Source of the DNA: Nocardioides sp. IC4_145
GTDB lineage: Bacteria; Actinomycetota; Actinomycetes; Propionibacteriales; Nocardioidaceae
NCBI RefSeq assembly: GCF_011250565.1
Contig: NZ_JAANMS010000024.1
Coordinates: 1-62,322 of the forward strand
Direction: 5' to 3'
DNA length: 62,322 nucleotides
The translations under genes were made by a program, and so were the position numbers. Shown piece by piece: positions 8,171-16,242 of the stretch. Under the pieces are notes generated by a model. The model made no database searches. It was not told the DNA's origin and worked only from the letters and a program-made list of their open reading frames with translations. Within the stretch, counting starts at the first letter, position 1. Each line of letters opens with the position of its first letter.

Positions 8171-8517
8171 CACGCCGCCTCGGGGAGCGGCGAGGCCGGC
8201 AGCTCCGGCACCCGCGGCAGGCACCCCGGCACGGCCGCGTCGGACGCCTCGAGCTCGCGGGTGGCCACCTCGACGCCGTGCCGGAGGTCGGCGAGCGCGT
8301 CGACCGCCGTGCGCCCCGCCGCCTCGAACGCCGCTCGCACCACCTCCATCGCCTCGGCCAGGGGCCGCAGCAGGCACACCGAGCTCGGCTCGAACCCGTC
8401 CGGCCGGGCCACCCACCGCACCGCGTGCGCGGTGATCGCGGCGGCCTGGCCGGCGGTCTCGTCGAGGACGCCGGGCAGCCGCCGCAGGTCGTCCCAGTCG
8501 GTCACGAACAGGTCCAT
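8170..8517 (-). CDS. EspC-like ESX-associated small protein
   Basis: A 115-residue protein beginning MDLFVTDWDDLRRLPGVLDETAG. The layout of an N-terminal strand or helix, then a long helix pair with EAMEVVRAAFEAAGRTAVDALADL, resembles the EspC-type family of type VII secretion-associated proteins (about 100 residues). The ATG at 8517 has a near-perfect GGAGGTGGAG ribosome site directly upstream. It is the first gene of an overlapping run to 6245. The assignment is by length, fold pattern and neighbour, not by a diagnostic motif. Confidence 0.55.
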   Translation of the reverse strand: MDLFVTDWDDLRRLPGVLDETAGQAAAITAHAVRWVARPDGFEPSSVCLLRPLAEAMEVVRAAFEAAGRTAVDALADLRHGVEVATRELEASDAAVPGCLPRVPELPASPLPEAA

Positions 8518-8611
8518 CTCTCCACCTCCGAGGCACCGGTCGCGCCGTGCGTCCGGTCCTCCCGGGTTGCCCGGGACCGGCCCGGCTTGAAACGCGAGCG
8601 ACCATGGGCCT

Positions 8612-8956
8612 GTGGACAACGCGCTGCTGATGAACGCCCGGGCCCGGGTGCTGGCCGACCTCGAGGCACGTCGCCACGCCACCGCCGCCGCCGTCTCGGT
8701 GCTCGAGGACGCCTGCTCCTCGCGCCAGTGGTGGGCCGAGCAGTGGCCGCAGGGAGAGGTGTACGTCGCCGGGCTGGTCGCCCAGGACGTCCAGGACGCC
8801 CTGCTGGAGACCGCCGGCCGGTGGCCGCTGTGCCTGGGCTGCGGCGACGACGCCCCCGAGCACGCCCTCTACATCCAGCCCGACCTCGGCGGACCCGACC
8901 CGGTATGGGTGTGCGAGGAGTCCGGCGAGGCGGTCGCCCCGCTCGGCGGGCTGTAG
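8612..8956 (+). CDS. Hypothetical protein with a Cys-x2-Cys pair
   Basis: A 114-residue protein of unknown family. The N-terminal half is helical (ARARVLADLEARRHATAAAVSVLEDACSSRQWW). The C-terminal half has CLGCGDD and a later WVCEESG, which could bind a metal as an incomplete zinc ribbon. The GTG at 8612 is the only reasonable start. It diverges from the EspC-like gene, with 94 bases between starts, and ends at a palindrome-rich convergent intergenic region. Confidence 0.6.
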   Translation: MDNALLMNARARVLADLEARRHATAAAVSVLEDACSSRQWWAEQWPQGEVYVAGLVAQDVQDALLETAGRWPLCLGCGDDAPEHALYIQPDLGGPDPVWVCEESGEAVAPLGGL

Positions 8957-8992
8957 CCACTCGCCCGTCCGCCGGCGCCCGCCGATGCTCGT

Positions 8993-9013
8993 GGCGTCAG
9001 GCGTCAGGCGTCA
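8993..9013. repeat. Three tandem 7-bp units GGCGTCA
   Basis: Three exact head-to-tail copies of GGCGTCA, followed at 9014-9036 by two near copies of GGGCCGGCGGCA. They sit at the gene-side border of the palindromic element at 9039-9122 in a convergent intergenic region. No function is apparent. Confidence 0.8.
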
Positions 9014-9038
9014 GGGCCGGCGGCAGGGCCGGCGGCTC

Positions 9039-9122
9039 GCGGGACATCCCACGGGAGTCCCGCGCATCCCACGGCAGATCTGCCGTGGGATGCGAGGGGG
9101 TCACCGGTGAACCGGTGACCCC
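9039..9122 (-). repeat. Tripartite palindromic element, copy 1
   Basis: Three adjoining hairpins fill the gap between convergent genes. GCGGGAC/GTCCCGC flanks a TCCC-AC-GGGA core at 9039-9063. A perfect 32-bp palindrome centred on AGATCT spans 9063-9094. GGGGTCACCGGT/ACCGGTGACCCC with a 2-base centre spans 9097-9122. Read on the minus strand, this 84-base unit aligns without gaps to 45136-45219 at 67 of 84 positions by hand, including 26 of the first 27. It could act as a two-way terminator for the genes ending at 8956 and 9142, but its conserved sequence argues for a dispersed element family. Confidence 0.8.
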
Positions 9123-9141
9123 AACAGGCCCTCAAGGACCG

Positions 9142-9861
9142 TCAGGAGTCCTGGCCGAGCTGCACCCAGAGGGTGAACCGGTCGGCGCGGTAGACCGTGC
9201 GGGAGACCTCGACGACCTTCTCGCCGGCGATGGCGCGGCGGGAGTGGCGCAGCACCGAGGCGCCCGCCTCGACCTCGAGCAGGGTGGCCTCCTCGGGGGT
9301 GGCCTTGTCGGCGGTGATGGAGTCCTCGGCCCAGGTCGGGCGCAGGCCGCGCGACTCGAGCGCGTCGTACAAGCTGGTCGGCATCCCGCTCTGCAGGAAG
9401 CCGGGCAGGAGCACCTCGTTGAGGTAGGCGTCCTCGAGGCACATCGGCTTGGCGTCCGCGCGGCGCAGGCGGCGCCAGTGGATGACCGCGTCGCCCTCGC
9501 TGAGGCTCAGCGCGCGGGCGACGCCCGGGCCGGCCTGCTCGCGGCGGGCGAGGAGGGTCTGCGACTCGGCCAGCAGGCCGCGCCGGTTCATCTCCTCGGT
9601 GTAGCCGGTGATCTTGCTGGCCGTGCGGCGCGGTCGGGCGACGAACGTGCCGCGGCCGGGGATGCGCTCGAGCAGCCCCTCGACGACCAGCGCGTCCATG
9701 GCCTGGCGCACGGTCATCCGCGCGACGCCGAAACGGTGGACCAGCTCTCGCTCCGAGGGAGCGGGCGATCCGGGAGCGCACCCGGTGACCAGGGAACGCA
9801 CGTACTCGCGCACCTGGACGTGCTTGAGCGCACGCCCGTCAGTCACCAGCACTTCGTCCAC
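9142..9861 (-). CDS. GntR-family transcriptional regulator, HutC/UTRA type
   Basis: A 239-residue regulator. The winged helix-turn-helix near residues 15-80 reads VREYVRSLVTG, PSERELVHRFGVARMTVRQAMDALVVEGLLERIPGRGTFVARP, the classic GntR pattern. The remaining two thirds is a UTRA ligand domain with ITGYTEEMNRRGL, HWRRLRRADAKPMCLEDAYLNE and VLRHSRRAIAGEKVVEVSRTVYRADRFTLWVQL. Such proteins usually repress sugar or amino-acid uptake genes and sense a small metabolite. The GTG at 9861 lacks a strong ribosome site, and a second GTG nine bases inside is possible. The target is not obvious because the next genes encode an ABC exporter. Confidence 0.88.
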   Translation of the reverse strand: MDEVLVTDGRALKHVQVREYVRSLVTGCAPGSPAPSERELVHRFGVARMTVRQAMDALVVEGLLERIPGRGTFVARPRRTASKITGYTEEMNRRGLLAESQTLLARREQAGPGVARALSLSEGDAVIHWRRLRRADAKPMCLEDAYLNEVLLPGFLQSGMPTSLYDALESRGLRPTWAEDSITADKATPEEATLLEVEAGASVLRHSRRAIAGEKVVEVSRTVYRADRFTLWVQLGQDS

Positions 9862-9955
9862 GAGGGTGAGACTAGGCGGACCAGACCACCGCTGTCCCGC
9901 GTTTGGTGAAGAACCGTGGTGGATTTCGCACCGGGCGCTCCGGCCGCTCGGGCGG

Positions 9956-10002
9956 GTCGTGTGCCTGACGGACGCGGGTCCGCCCGTCCTCGAGCACACG
10001 AC
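9956..10002. repeat. GTCGTGTGC hairpin family, copy A
   Basis: GTCGTGTGC at 9956-9964 pairs with GCACACGAC at 9994-10002, enclosing a smaller hairpin (GGAC/GTCC and GACGG/CCGTC). It is followed by CTTCC/GGAAG. The same outer stem occurs at 31961-32010 and 50992-51039. It lies downstream of the ABC permease gene, where a terminator would be expected. Confidence 0.75.
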
Positions 10003-10058
10003 TTCCCAGGAGCTCCCCGGAAGGCGCCCGGAAGGCCCGGGATGGAGCGCGGCCCGCC

Positions 10059-12599
10059 TCAGTCGGTCGCGATCGCGCGCAGCACGTCGAGGCGGGCCGC
10101 ACGCCGGGCCGGCAGCACGGCGGCGAGCACCCCGACGACGACCGCGACGAGGAGGAACGCCGCCAGCTGGCCGACCGGCACGCTGATCACGTCGAGCCCC
10201 TCGTCGCGCAGCGCCCGCATCAGCGCCACGCCGAAGAACGTGCCGAGGACGGTGCCAAGCACCGCGCCGAGCACCGCGATGACGACCGACTCCAGCGTGA
10301 TCATCAGCCGCAGCTGCGCGCGGCTGAGCCCGATCGCGCGCAGCAGCCCGACCTCGCGGGTCCGCTCAATGACCGAGAGGGCGAGGGTGTTGACGATGCC
10401 GAGCACGGCGATGACCAGCGCCAGCCCGAGCAGCGCGAAGATCATCAGCACCAGCTGGTCGATCGGCTCCCGCTGCTCGGCGGCGAAGCCGGCCTCGTCC
10501 TTGACCGTCACCACCGGGCTGTCGGCGACGACCTCCTCGAGCCGCTCCTGCAGCCCGGCGGCGGCGCCGTCCTCGGCGTCGACCACCACGTAGTTGTCGC
10601 GGTCGGCGAAGCCGGCCGCCAGCAGCGTGTCGACGGTCGTGAGCAGCGGGAAGAACACGATCGGGTTGTCCTCGAAGACGCCGACCACCTCCCACCGCGC
10701 CTCGCCGGTCGGCAGGTCGAGCGTGACCGTGTCGCCGACGGCCACGCCCTCGTCCTCGGCCCACGACTCCTCCACCACGACCGTCTCGTCGCGCAGCGGG
10801 TCCGCGGAGCCCTCGACGAGGGTCAGGCCGAGGTCGTCGACGGTGTCGGGGTCGGTGGCGGAGATGCCCTGGTCGTCACCGTCCCGCTCGCCGAACGCGA
10901 ACCGCTCGCGCAGCACCGACGCCACCCCGTCGACCTCGGCCATCCGGTCCGCGATCGCGGGCGAGAACTCGCCGCCGAAGGCGCTGCTCACGACGTAGTC
11001 GCCCACGAAGCTCTCCGCCACCGACTCGTCGACGGTCGCCTTCGCCGAGTCGCCGACGATCGCCATCGTGCAGGCCAGCGTCAGGCCGATCATCAGCGCG
11101 GACGCGGTGGCGGTGGTGCGCCGCGGGTTGCGCAGGCTGTTCTGGCCGGCGAGGTTGCCGACCGCGCCGAAGGCCCGGGCGTACGCCGCCCGCGCGGCGC
11201 CCAGGAACGGCCGGCTGAGCACCGGGCTCGCCGCGGCCACCCCCAGCAGCACGGCGAGCACGCCGAGTCCGACCCACCAGCCCGCGCGCGGCACGTCGGC
11301 GAACAGGCCGGCCGCCAGCGCGGCGAGCCCGGCCACGGCCAGCGCCAGGCCGGCCCAGAGCCGCCGGCGCAGCGAGCCCTCGGGCAGCGCCACGTCGTCG
11401 CGCAGCGCCTGCACGGGGGCGATCCGCGCCGTGCGGCGGGCCGGGAGCCAGGCCGCCGCCATCGTGACGAGCACGCCGACGGCGTACGCCGCGACGACCG
11501 TGCGCGGCTCGAAGACCAGGCCCTGCCCGGAGAGGTCGAGCCCGAAGGAGGAGGTGACCGCACGGATGCCCTGCGCGAGCAGCACGCCGAGGCCCAGCCC
11601 GACGCTCGAGCCGACCAGCCCGAGCACGAGCGCCTCGAGCTGGACCGACCAGGTGACCTGCCGCTTCGAGGCACCGAGGGCGCGCAGCAGCGCCAGCTCG
11701 CGGCTGCGCTGGGCGACGAGGATCGAGAACGTGTTGACGATGAGGAACGACCCGACGACGAGCGAGATGCCGGCGAAGATCAAGAGGAAGGTCGTCAGGA
11801 ACGACACCGCCTCGAGCAGGTCGGAGGCGGCCTCGTCCGCGGCGTCGTCGCCGGTCACGGCCTCGACGCCCTCGGGCAGCACCTCGCGGACCCGCTCGGC
11901 GAGCTCCTCCTGGGAGACGCCGTCCTCGGCGGTCACCCACACGTCGTTGTAGACGTCGCGGCCCTCGAGGAAGAGCTCCTGCGCGGTCGCGGTGTCGAAC
12001 TGCGCGAGGGTCGCGCCGTTGAGCGAGCCGCCCTCGGCGAACTCGGCGATGCCGACCAGCTCGGCGTCGAGGTTGAGCCGTTCGGTGGAGGTGACGAAGG
12101 GGACCCTGTCGCCGACGTCGTACCCGGCGCGCTCCGCGGTCCGCTCGTCCAGCACCACCTCGCCCGACCGCCGCGGCTCGCGACCCTCCTGGACCGTCAG
12201 GCCGGTGAGGCCGTGGCCGGCGGGCGCGTCGTTCCAGTTGCCGCCGAGCGCCGGCGGCCCGAGGCCGCCCACGACCTTGCCGTAGGTGTCGACGACGAAG
12301 ACGCCGACCGCGGTGACGTTGCCGTCGGCGCGCGCCGCGCCCGGCACGTCGGCCAGCTCGTCGATCAGCGCCGCCGGCAACGTCTGCGTCGACGGCGCGC
12401 CCTGCGTCGTGGTGCCCCCGACCGGTCGCACCACCACGTCGCCGACGGTGGAGGCGAAGAGCGCGGTGAAGCTCCGTCCGAGGGTGTCGGAGAAGACCAG
12501 CGAACCGGTCACGAACGCCACCCCGAGCACGATCGCGAACGTGCTCATCAGCAGGCGCAGCTTGCGCCCGAGCAGGCTCTTGAGGGCGGCGCGGATCAT
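10059..12599 (-). CDS. ABC transporter permease, FtsX/MacB type
   Basis: An 846-residue inner-membrane protein with two FtsX units. A first transmembrane helix (LLMSTFAIVLGVAFVTGSLVFS, about 17-38) leads to a large extracellular MacB-like domain. A three-helix FtsX bundle follows from about 270, including SRELALLRALGASKRQVTWSVQLEALVLGLVG. A fourth-helix pair, a second extracellular domain and a C-terminal FtsX bundle with TREVGLLRAIGLSRAQLRLMI complete it. This is the usual duplicated permease of actinobacterial exporters of lipids, lipoproteins or peptides. The ATG overlaps the ATPase stop codon (ATGA), so the two form one transporter. Confidence 0.92.
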   Translation of the reverse strand: MIRAALKSLLGRKLRLLMSTFAIVLGVAFVTGSLVFSDTLGRSFTALFASTVGDVVVRPVGGTTTQGAPSTQTLPAALIDELADVPGAARADGNVTAVGVFVVDTYGKVVGGLGPPALGGNWNDAPAGHGLTGLTVQEGREPRRSGEVVLDERTAERAGYDVGDRVPFVTSTERLNLDAELVGIAEFAEGGSLNGATLAQFDTATAQELFLEGRDVYNDVWVTAEDGVSQEELAERVREVLPEGVEAVTGDDAADEAASDLLEAVSFLTTFLLIFAGISLVVGSFLIVNTFSILVAQRSRELALLRALGASKRQVTWSVQLEALVLGLVGSSVGLGLGVLLAQGIRAVTSSFGLDLSGQGLVFEPRTVVAAYAVGVLVTMAAAWLPARRTARIAPVQALRDDVALPEGSLRRRLWAGLALAVAGLAALAAGLFADVPRAGWWVGLGVLAVLLGVAAASPVLSRPFLGAARAAYARAFGAVGNLAGQNSLRNPRRTTATASALMIGLTLACTMAIVGDSAKATVDESVAESFVGDYVVSSAFGGEFSPAIADRMAEVDGVASVLRERFAFGERDGDDQGISATDPDTVDDLGLTLVEGSADPLRDETVVVEESWAEDEGVAVGDTVTLDLPTGEARWEVVGVFEDNPIVFFPLLTTVDTLLAAGFADRDNYVVVDAEDGAAAGLQERLEEVVADSPVVTVKDEAGFAAEQREPIDQLVLMIFALLGLALVIAVLGIVNTLALSVIERTREVGLLRAIGLSRAQLRLMITLESVVIAVLGAVLGTVLGTFFGVALMRALRDEGLDVISVPVGQLAAFLLVAVVVGVLAAVLPARRAARLDVLRAIATD

Positions 12600-13330
12600 G
12601 CCGGCGCGCTCATCCGGGCCATGACCTCGAGGACCTGCTCGCGATCGGGGCGCCGCAGCTCCTCGACCACGCGGCCGTCGGCGAGGAAGACGACGCGGTC
12701 GGTGTACGCCGCGGCGACCGGGTCGTGGGTCACCATCACCACCGTCTGGGAGTGGTCGTCGACGCTGCGCCGCAGCAGCTCGAGCACCTCCGCGCCCGAG
12801 CGGGAGTCGAGGTTGCCGGTCGGCTCGTCGGCGAAGACGATCCGCGGCCGGCTGACCAGCGCCCGCGCGACGGCGACCCGCTGCTGCTGGCCGCCGGAGA
12901 GCTCGCTCGGCTTGTGGTGCAGCCGGTCGCCCAGGCCGACGGTCGCGACCACGGCGTCGTACCACTCCTGGTCGGGGCGGCGCCCGGCGATCGAGAGCGG
13001 CAGCGTGATGTTCTCCCCCGCGGTCAGCGTCGGCACCAGGTTGAACGACTGGAAGACGAAGCCGATCTCGTCGCGGCGCAGCCGGGTGACCTCCTTGTCC
13101 CCCATCGCCGTCAGGTCCCGCTCGCCGACGAGCACCTGGCCTGAGTCGGCGGTGTCGAGGCCGGCGCAGCAGTGCATGAGGGTCGACTTGCCGGACCCGC
13201 TCGGGCCCATGACGGCCGTGAACTCGCCGGCGGCCAGGTCGAGGCTCACGTCGTCGAGCGCACGGACGAGCGCCTGCCCGCTCCCGTAGGTCTTCGTCAG
13301 GTGGCGCACGCGCGCGGCCGGCTCGGTCAT
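12596..13330 (-). CDS. ABC transporter ATP-binding protein, LolD/MacB type
   Basis: A 244-residue ATPase that drives the coupled FtsX permease. Visible motifs are Walker A GPSGSGKST (42-50), a Q-loop in FVFQSFNLVPTLTAGENI, the signature LSGGQQQRVAVARAL, Walker B IVFADEPTGNLDS and the switch histidine in VMVTHDP. The LFNLVPTLT and GNLDS details are typical of the MacB/LolD/FtsE class. The ATG at 13330 is supported by the family N-terminus (RVRHLTKTYGSG). It shares a 103-base divergent upstream region with the AlkB-like gene. Confidence 0.93.
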   Translation of the reverse strand: MTEPAARVRHLTKTYGSGQALVRALDDVSLDLAAGEFTAVMGPSGSGKSTLMHCCAGLDTADSGQVLVGERDLTAMGDKEVTRLRRDEIGFVFQSFNLVPTLTAGENITLPLSIAGRRPDQEWYDAVVATVGLGDRLHHKPSELSGGQQQRVAVARALVSRPRIVFADEPTGNLDSRSGAEVLELLRRSVDDHSQTVVMVTHDPVAAAYTDRVVFLADGRVVEELRRPDREQVLEVMARMSAPA

Positions 13331-13433
13331 GGGGACACGATCCCGCGCGGCACCGACCCCGCGCCACCGGGATGTCCCCGGTCCACCCCCGGGACCCCTT
13401 GTCCGTCGAACACGCGTTCGATAGCCTGGGCTC

Positions 13434-14075
13434 GTGGACTTCCAGACCTCGCTCTTCGCGGCGGAGGCCCCGGCCGAGGAGTCGGCGCGGGCCACGATGT
13501 CCGCCGCGCTGGCCGAGCACGTGGAGCGGATGCCGCTGTCGCGCGGCGCCTGGGTCGACGTGTGCCGGACCTGGCTGCCGCAGCCCGACGACGTCTTCGC
13601 CACCCTCGTCTCCGAGGTGCCGTGGCGAGCGGACAAGCGACAGATGTACGACCGGTTGGTCGACGTGCCGCGCCTGCTGCACACGTACCTCATCGGCGAG
13701 GAGCTGCCGCACCCCGTGCTCACCGACGCCCGCGAGGCGCTCAGCGAGCACTACCGGCCCGAGCTGGGCGAGCCGTTCCGGACGGCCGGCTGCTGCTGGT
13801 ACCGCGACGGCCGCGACAGCGTCGCCTGGCACGGCGACACCATCGGTCGCGGGTCGAGCCGCGACACCATGGTCGCGATCGTCTCGGTCGGGGACCCGCG
13901 GAAGCTGCAGCTGCGCCCGCGCGGCGGCGGGGAGTCCCTCTCGATCGAGATGGGCCACGGCGACCTGCTCGTCATGGGTGGCTCCTGCCAACGCACCTGG
14001 GAGCACGCGGTGCCGAAGGTGGCGCACGCCGGGCCGCGGGTCTCGGTGCAGTTCCGCCCGTTCAACGTGTTCTGA
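13434..14075 (+). CDS. AlkB-like 2-oxoglutarate/Fe(II) dioxygenase
   Basis: A 213-residue predicted nucleic-acid demethylase that removes alkyl groups from bases oxidatively. The iron ligands are H133 and D135 in AWHGDTIG and H191 in RTWEHAVPK. R202 and R208 in PRVSVQFRPF match the 2-oxoglutarate-binding arginines, and MGHGDLLVMGG precedes the distal histidine as in AlkB homologues. DNA or RNA repair is inferred from the family. It starts with GTG at 13434 and is followed 69 bases later by an MFS gene, so it may be monocistronic. Confidence 0.88.
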   Translation: MDFQTSLFAAEAPAEESARATMSAALAEHVERMPLSRGAWVDVCRTWLPQPDDVFATLVSEVPWRADKRQMYDRLVDVPRLLHTYLIGEELPHPVLTDAREALSEHYRPELGEPFRTAGCCWYRDGRDSVAWHGDTIGRGSSRDTMVAIVSVGDPRKLQLRPRGGGESLSIEMGHGDLLVMGGSCQRTWEHAVPKVAHAGPRVSVQFRPFNVF

Positions 14076-14144
14076 GGCCGTTCGGGACGGCGTCCGAAAC
14101 CCGCGCGCAGAGCGTCGGCGGCGGGTGGCAGACTCCGCTGCCTC

Positions 14145-15524
14145 ATGAGCAGCGCGACCAACCCGTCAGATCCCACCGGCACGACCCGCCTCACCCTCTC
14201 CTCCTTCTGGCACGACCTGCCCCGCGCGGGCAAGCTGCTGCTCTCGGTGGTCGTGCTGGAGTTCCTCGGCACCGGCCTCGTGCTGCCGTTCCACGTCGTC
14301 TATCTCAACGAGGTCCGCGACATCCCGCTCCGCGACGTGGGGCTGCTGCTGGCCGTGCCGCCGCTCGCCGGGCTGCTCGTCGTCGGCCCGAGCGGCACGG
14401 CGATCGACCGGTTCGGAGCGCGGCGGATCCTCATGGCCACGCTGGTGCTGCTGAGCATCGGCAACGTGCTGCTCGCGCTCGCGACCACCCCACTGGCCGC
14501 GGGGCTGGCCCTCGCGCTGACCGGCATCGCCGCCGGCGTCTCCTGGCCTGCCTCGCAGAGCCTGATCGCCGCGGTGGTGCCCCGGGAGCTGCGGCAGCGG
14601 TACTTCGGGGTGAACTTCACGCTGCTCAACCTCGGCATCGGCATCGGCGGTGTCGTCGGCGGCGTGGTGGTGGACGTCGAGCGCGCGGCGACCTTCCAGG
14701 CGATCTACCTGGCCGACGCGGCCAGCTACCTGCCGGCGCTGTTCCTGCTGGCGGTTCCGCTGCGGCACGTCGCGGGCCGCCCCGAGCACGACGCGACGGC
14801 GTCGCAGGAGCCGGCGTCGTACGTCGCGGTGCTGCGCCGCCCGGCGGTGGCCTCGCTGATGGTGCTCGGCTTCAGCGCCTCGTTCGTCGGCTACGCGCAG
14901 CTGAACGCCGGCATGCCGGCGTACGCCCGCGCGGTCGGCGAGGTGTCGACGCAGGGCCTCGGCATCGCGTTCGCCGCCAACACCCTCGTCATCGTCGTGC
15001 TCCAGCTGGCGGTGCTCCAACGCATCGAGGGCCGCCGGCGCACCCGCGTGATCGCGGTGATGGCGCTGATCTGGGCCGGCGCGTGGCTGCTGCTGGGCGG
15101 CTCCGGCCTGGTCCCGGGCACGGTCGGGGCGACCGTCCTGGTCGCGGCGTGCGCGTCGGTGTTCGCGCTCGGCGAGACGCTGCTGCAGCCGACGATCCCG
15201 GCGCTGGTCAACGACCTCGCACCCGACCACCTGCGCGGCCGCTACAACGCGCTCAGCTCGGCCGCGTTCCAGTCCGCGCAGGTCATCGCGCCGCCGGTGG
15301 CGGGCTTCCTGGTCGGGCACTCGCTCGGCAACGCGTACGTCGGCCTGCTGGTCGTCGGCTGCCTGACCGTCGCGGCGCTGGCCGTCGTCCGCGTCGAGCG
15401 GCAGCTGCCGCCGGGGGTGAACGGCGTGCGGGCGCCGGCTCCCCTGGAGGAGACGGCGCCCGCACTGGCGGATGCGACCGGCGAGCCGTTCGCCGGACCG
15501 GTCAGCGGCTCCGGCGGCGCCTGA
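14145..15524 (+). CDS. MFS transporter
   Basis: A 459-residue major facilitator with about 12 predicted membrane helices, beginning LLLSVVVLEFLGTGLVLPFHVVYLNE. The loop 2-3 motif is represented by GPSGTAIDRFGARRIL and a second copy after helix 8. It resembles the drug-efflux MFS group, but the substrate is unknown. The C-terminal tail is a disordered Ala/Pro/Glu-rich stretch. Its last 23 bases overlap the 3' end of the convergent CoxG-like gene. Confidence 0.88.
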   Translation: MSSATNPSDPTGTTRLTLSSFWHDLPRAGKLLLSVVVLEFLGTGLVLPFHVVYLNEVRDIPLRDVGLLLAVPPLAGLLVVGPSGTAIDRFGARRILMATLVLLSIGNVLLALATTPLAAGLALALTGIAAGVSWPASQSLIAAVVPRELRQRYFGVNFTLLNLGIGIGGVVGGVVVDVERAATFQAIYLADAASYLPALFLLAVPLRHVAGRPEHDATASQEPASYVAVLRRPAVASLMVLGFSASFVGYAQLNAGMPAYARAVGEVSTQGLGIAFAANTLVIVVLQLAVLQRIEGRRRTRVIAVMALIWAGAWLLLGGSGLVPGTVGATVLVAACASVFALGETLLQPTIPALVNDLAPDHLRGRYNALSSAAFQSAQVIAPPVAGFLVGHSLGNAYVGLLVVGCLTVAALAVVRVERQLPPGVNGVRAPAPLEETAPALADATGEPFAGPVSGSGGA

Positions 15525-16242
15525 GCAGCAGGAGCACCAGCACGACGAGCAGGCCGAGGCCGGCCTGCCTGCCGTAGGACTTCAGCAGCACCGGCAGCAC
15601 CGACGCACCCAGGTCGAGCGCGTCGTCGGCCGGGCCCGGACCCGCGGCCGGCGCCGGTCGGGGCGCGGCCGGCGGCGGGCCGGCGTCGGCCACGACCGGC
15701 GCCACCTCGTCGGCGGCGACCTGCTGGGCGGCCGAGGCCTCGACCGGCGTCGGGGCGTCGACCGCGGCCGGCTCGGGCTCCGCCTCCGCCGGACCGGCCG
15801 TGAGCCGCTGCTCGAGGCAGGAGACGAACTGCCCGAGCAGCTTGTCCGAGACGTCCTGCATGACGCCGCGGCCGAACTGCGCCGGCTTGCCGGTGATCGA
15901 CAGGTCGGTCACGACCACCACGTCGGTCGCGCTGCTCTCGCCCGAGGGGGCCATGGTCAGCGTGACCGTCGCGCCGGCGGTGCCGTTCCCCCGCTTGTCC
16001 TTGCCCTTGGCCTCGACCACGAACGAGTGCGCGGTCTCGTCCTTCTCGACGAACGTGCCGGTGCCGCCGTACACGAGCGCGATCGGTCCGAGCTTGACCT
16101 TCACGGTGCCGGTGAAGGTGTCGTCCTCGACCGACGTCACGACCGCGCCGGGGAAGCACTCGGCGACCGCGGCGACGTCGTTGAAGTGCGCCCAGGTCTC
16201 CTCGACGTCGGTGGGGACGGTGAACTCGTGACGGAGGTCCAT
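15502..16242 (-). CDS. CoxG-like SRPBCC protein with C-terminal membrane anchor
   Basis: A 246-residue protein. Residues 1-150 form a CoxG/SRPBCC domain (MDLRHEFTVPTDVEETWAHF, FPGAVVTSVEDDTFTGTVKVKLGP). A Pro/Ala-rich linker follows, then a single hydrophobic helix (GLGLLVVLVLLLL) and a basic RRRRSR tail. In Oligotropha, CoxG recruits CO dehydrogenase to the membrane so that electrons reach the respiratory chain, and this architecture fits such a tether. It is the last gene of the Mo hydroxylase operon, with its ATG overlapping the FAD-subunit stop. Confidence 0.87.
   Translation of the reverse strand: MDLRHEFTVPTDVEETWAHFNDVAAVAECFPGAVVTSVEDDTFTGTVKVKLGPIALVYGGTGTFVEKDETAHSFVVEAKGKDKRGNGTAGATVTLTMAPSGESSATDVVVVTDLSITGKPAQFGRGVMQDVSDKLLGQFVSCLEQRLTAGPAEAEPEPAAVDAPTPVEASAAQQVAADEVAPVVADAGPPPAAPRPAPAAGPGPADDALDLGASVLPVLLKSYGRQAGLGLLVVLVLLLLRRRRSR

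Noticed and set aside
8993..9036. CRISPR array suggested by short tandem repeats
   Set aside because: The units are 7 and 12 bp in direct contact, with no spacers and no cas genes.
9063..9094. Phage or integrase attachment site at the 32-bp palindrome
   Set aside because: No integrase, tRNA or phage gene is near it, and the element occurs twice as part of a larger repeat.
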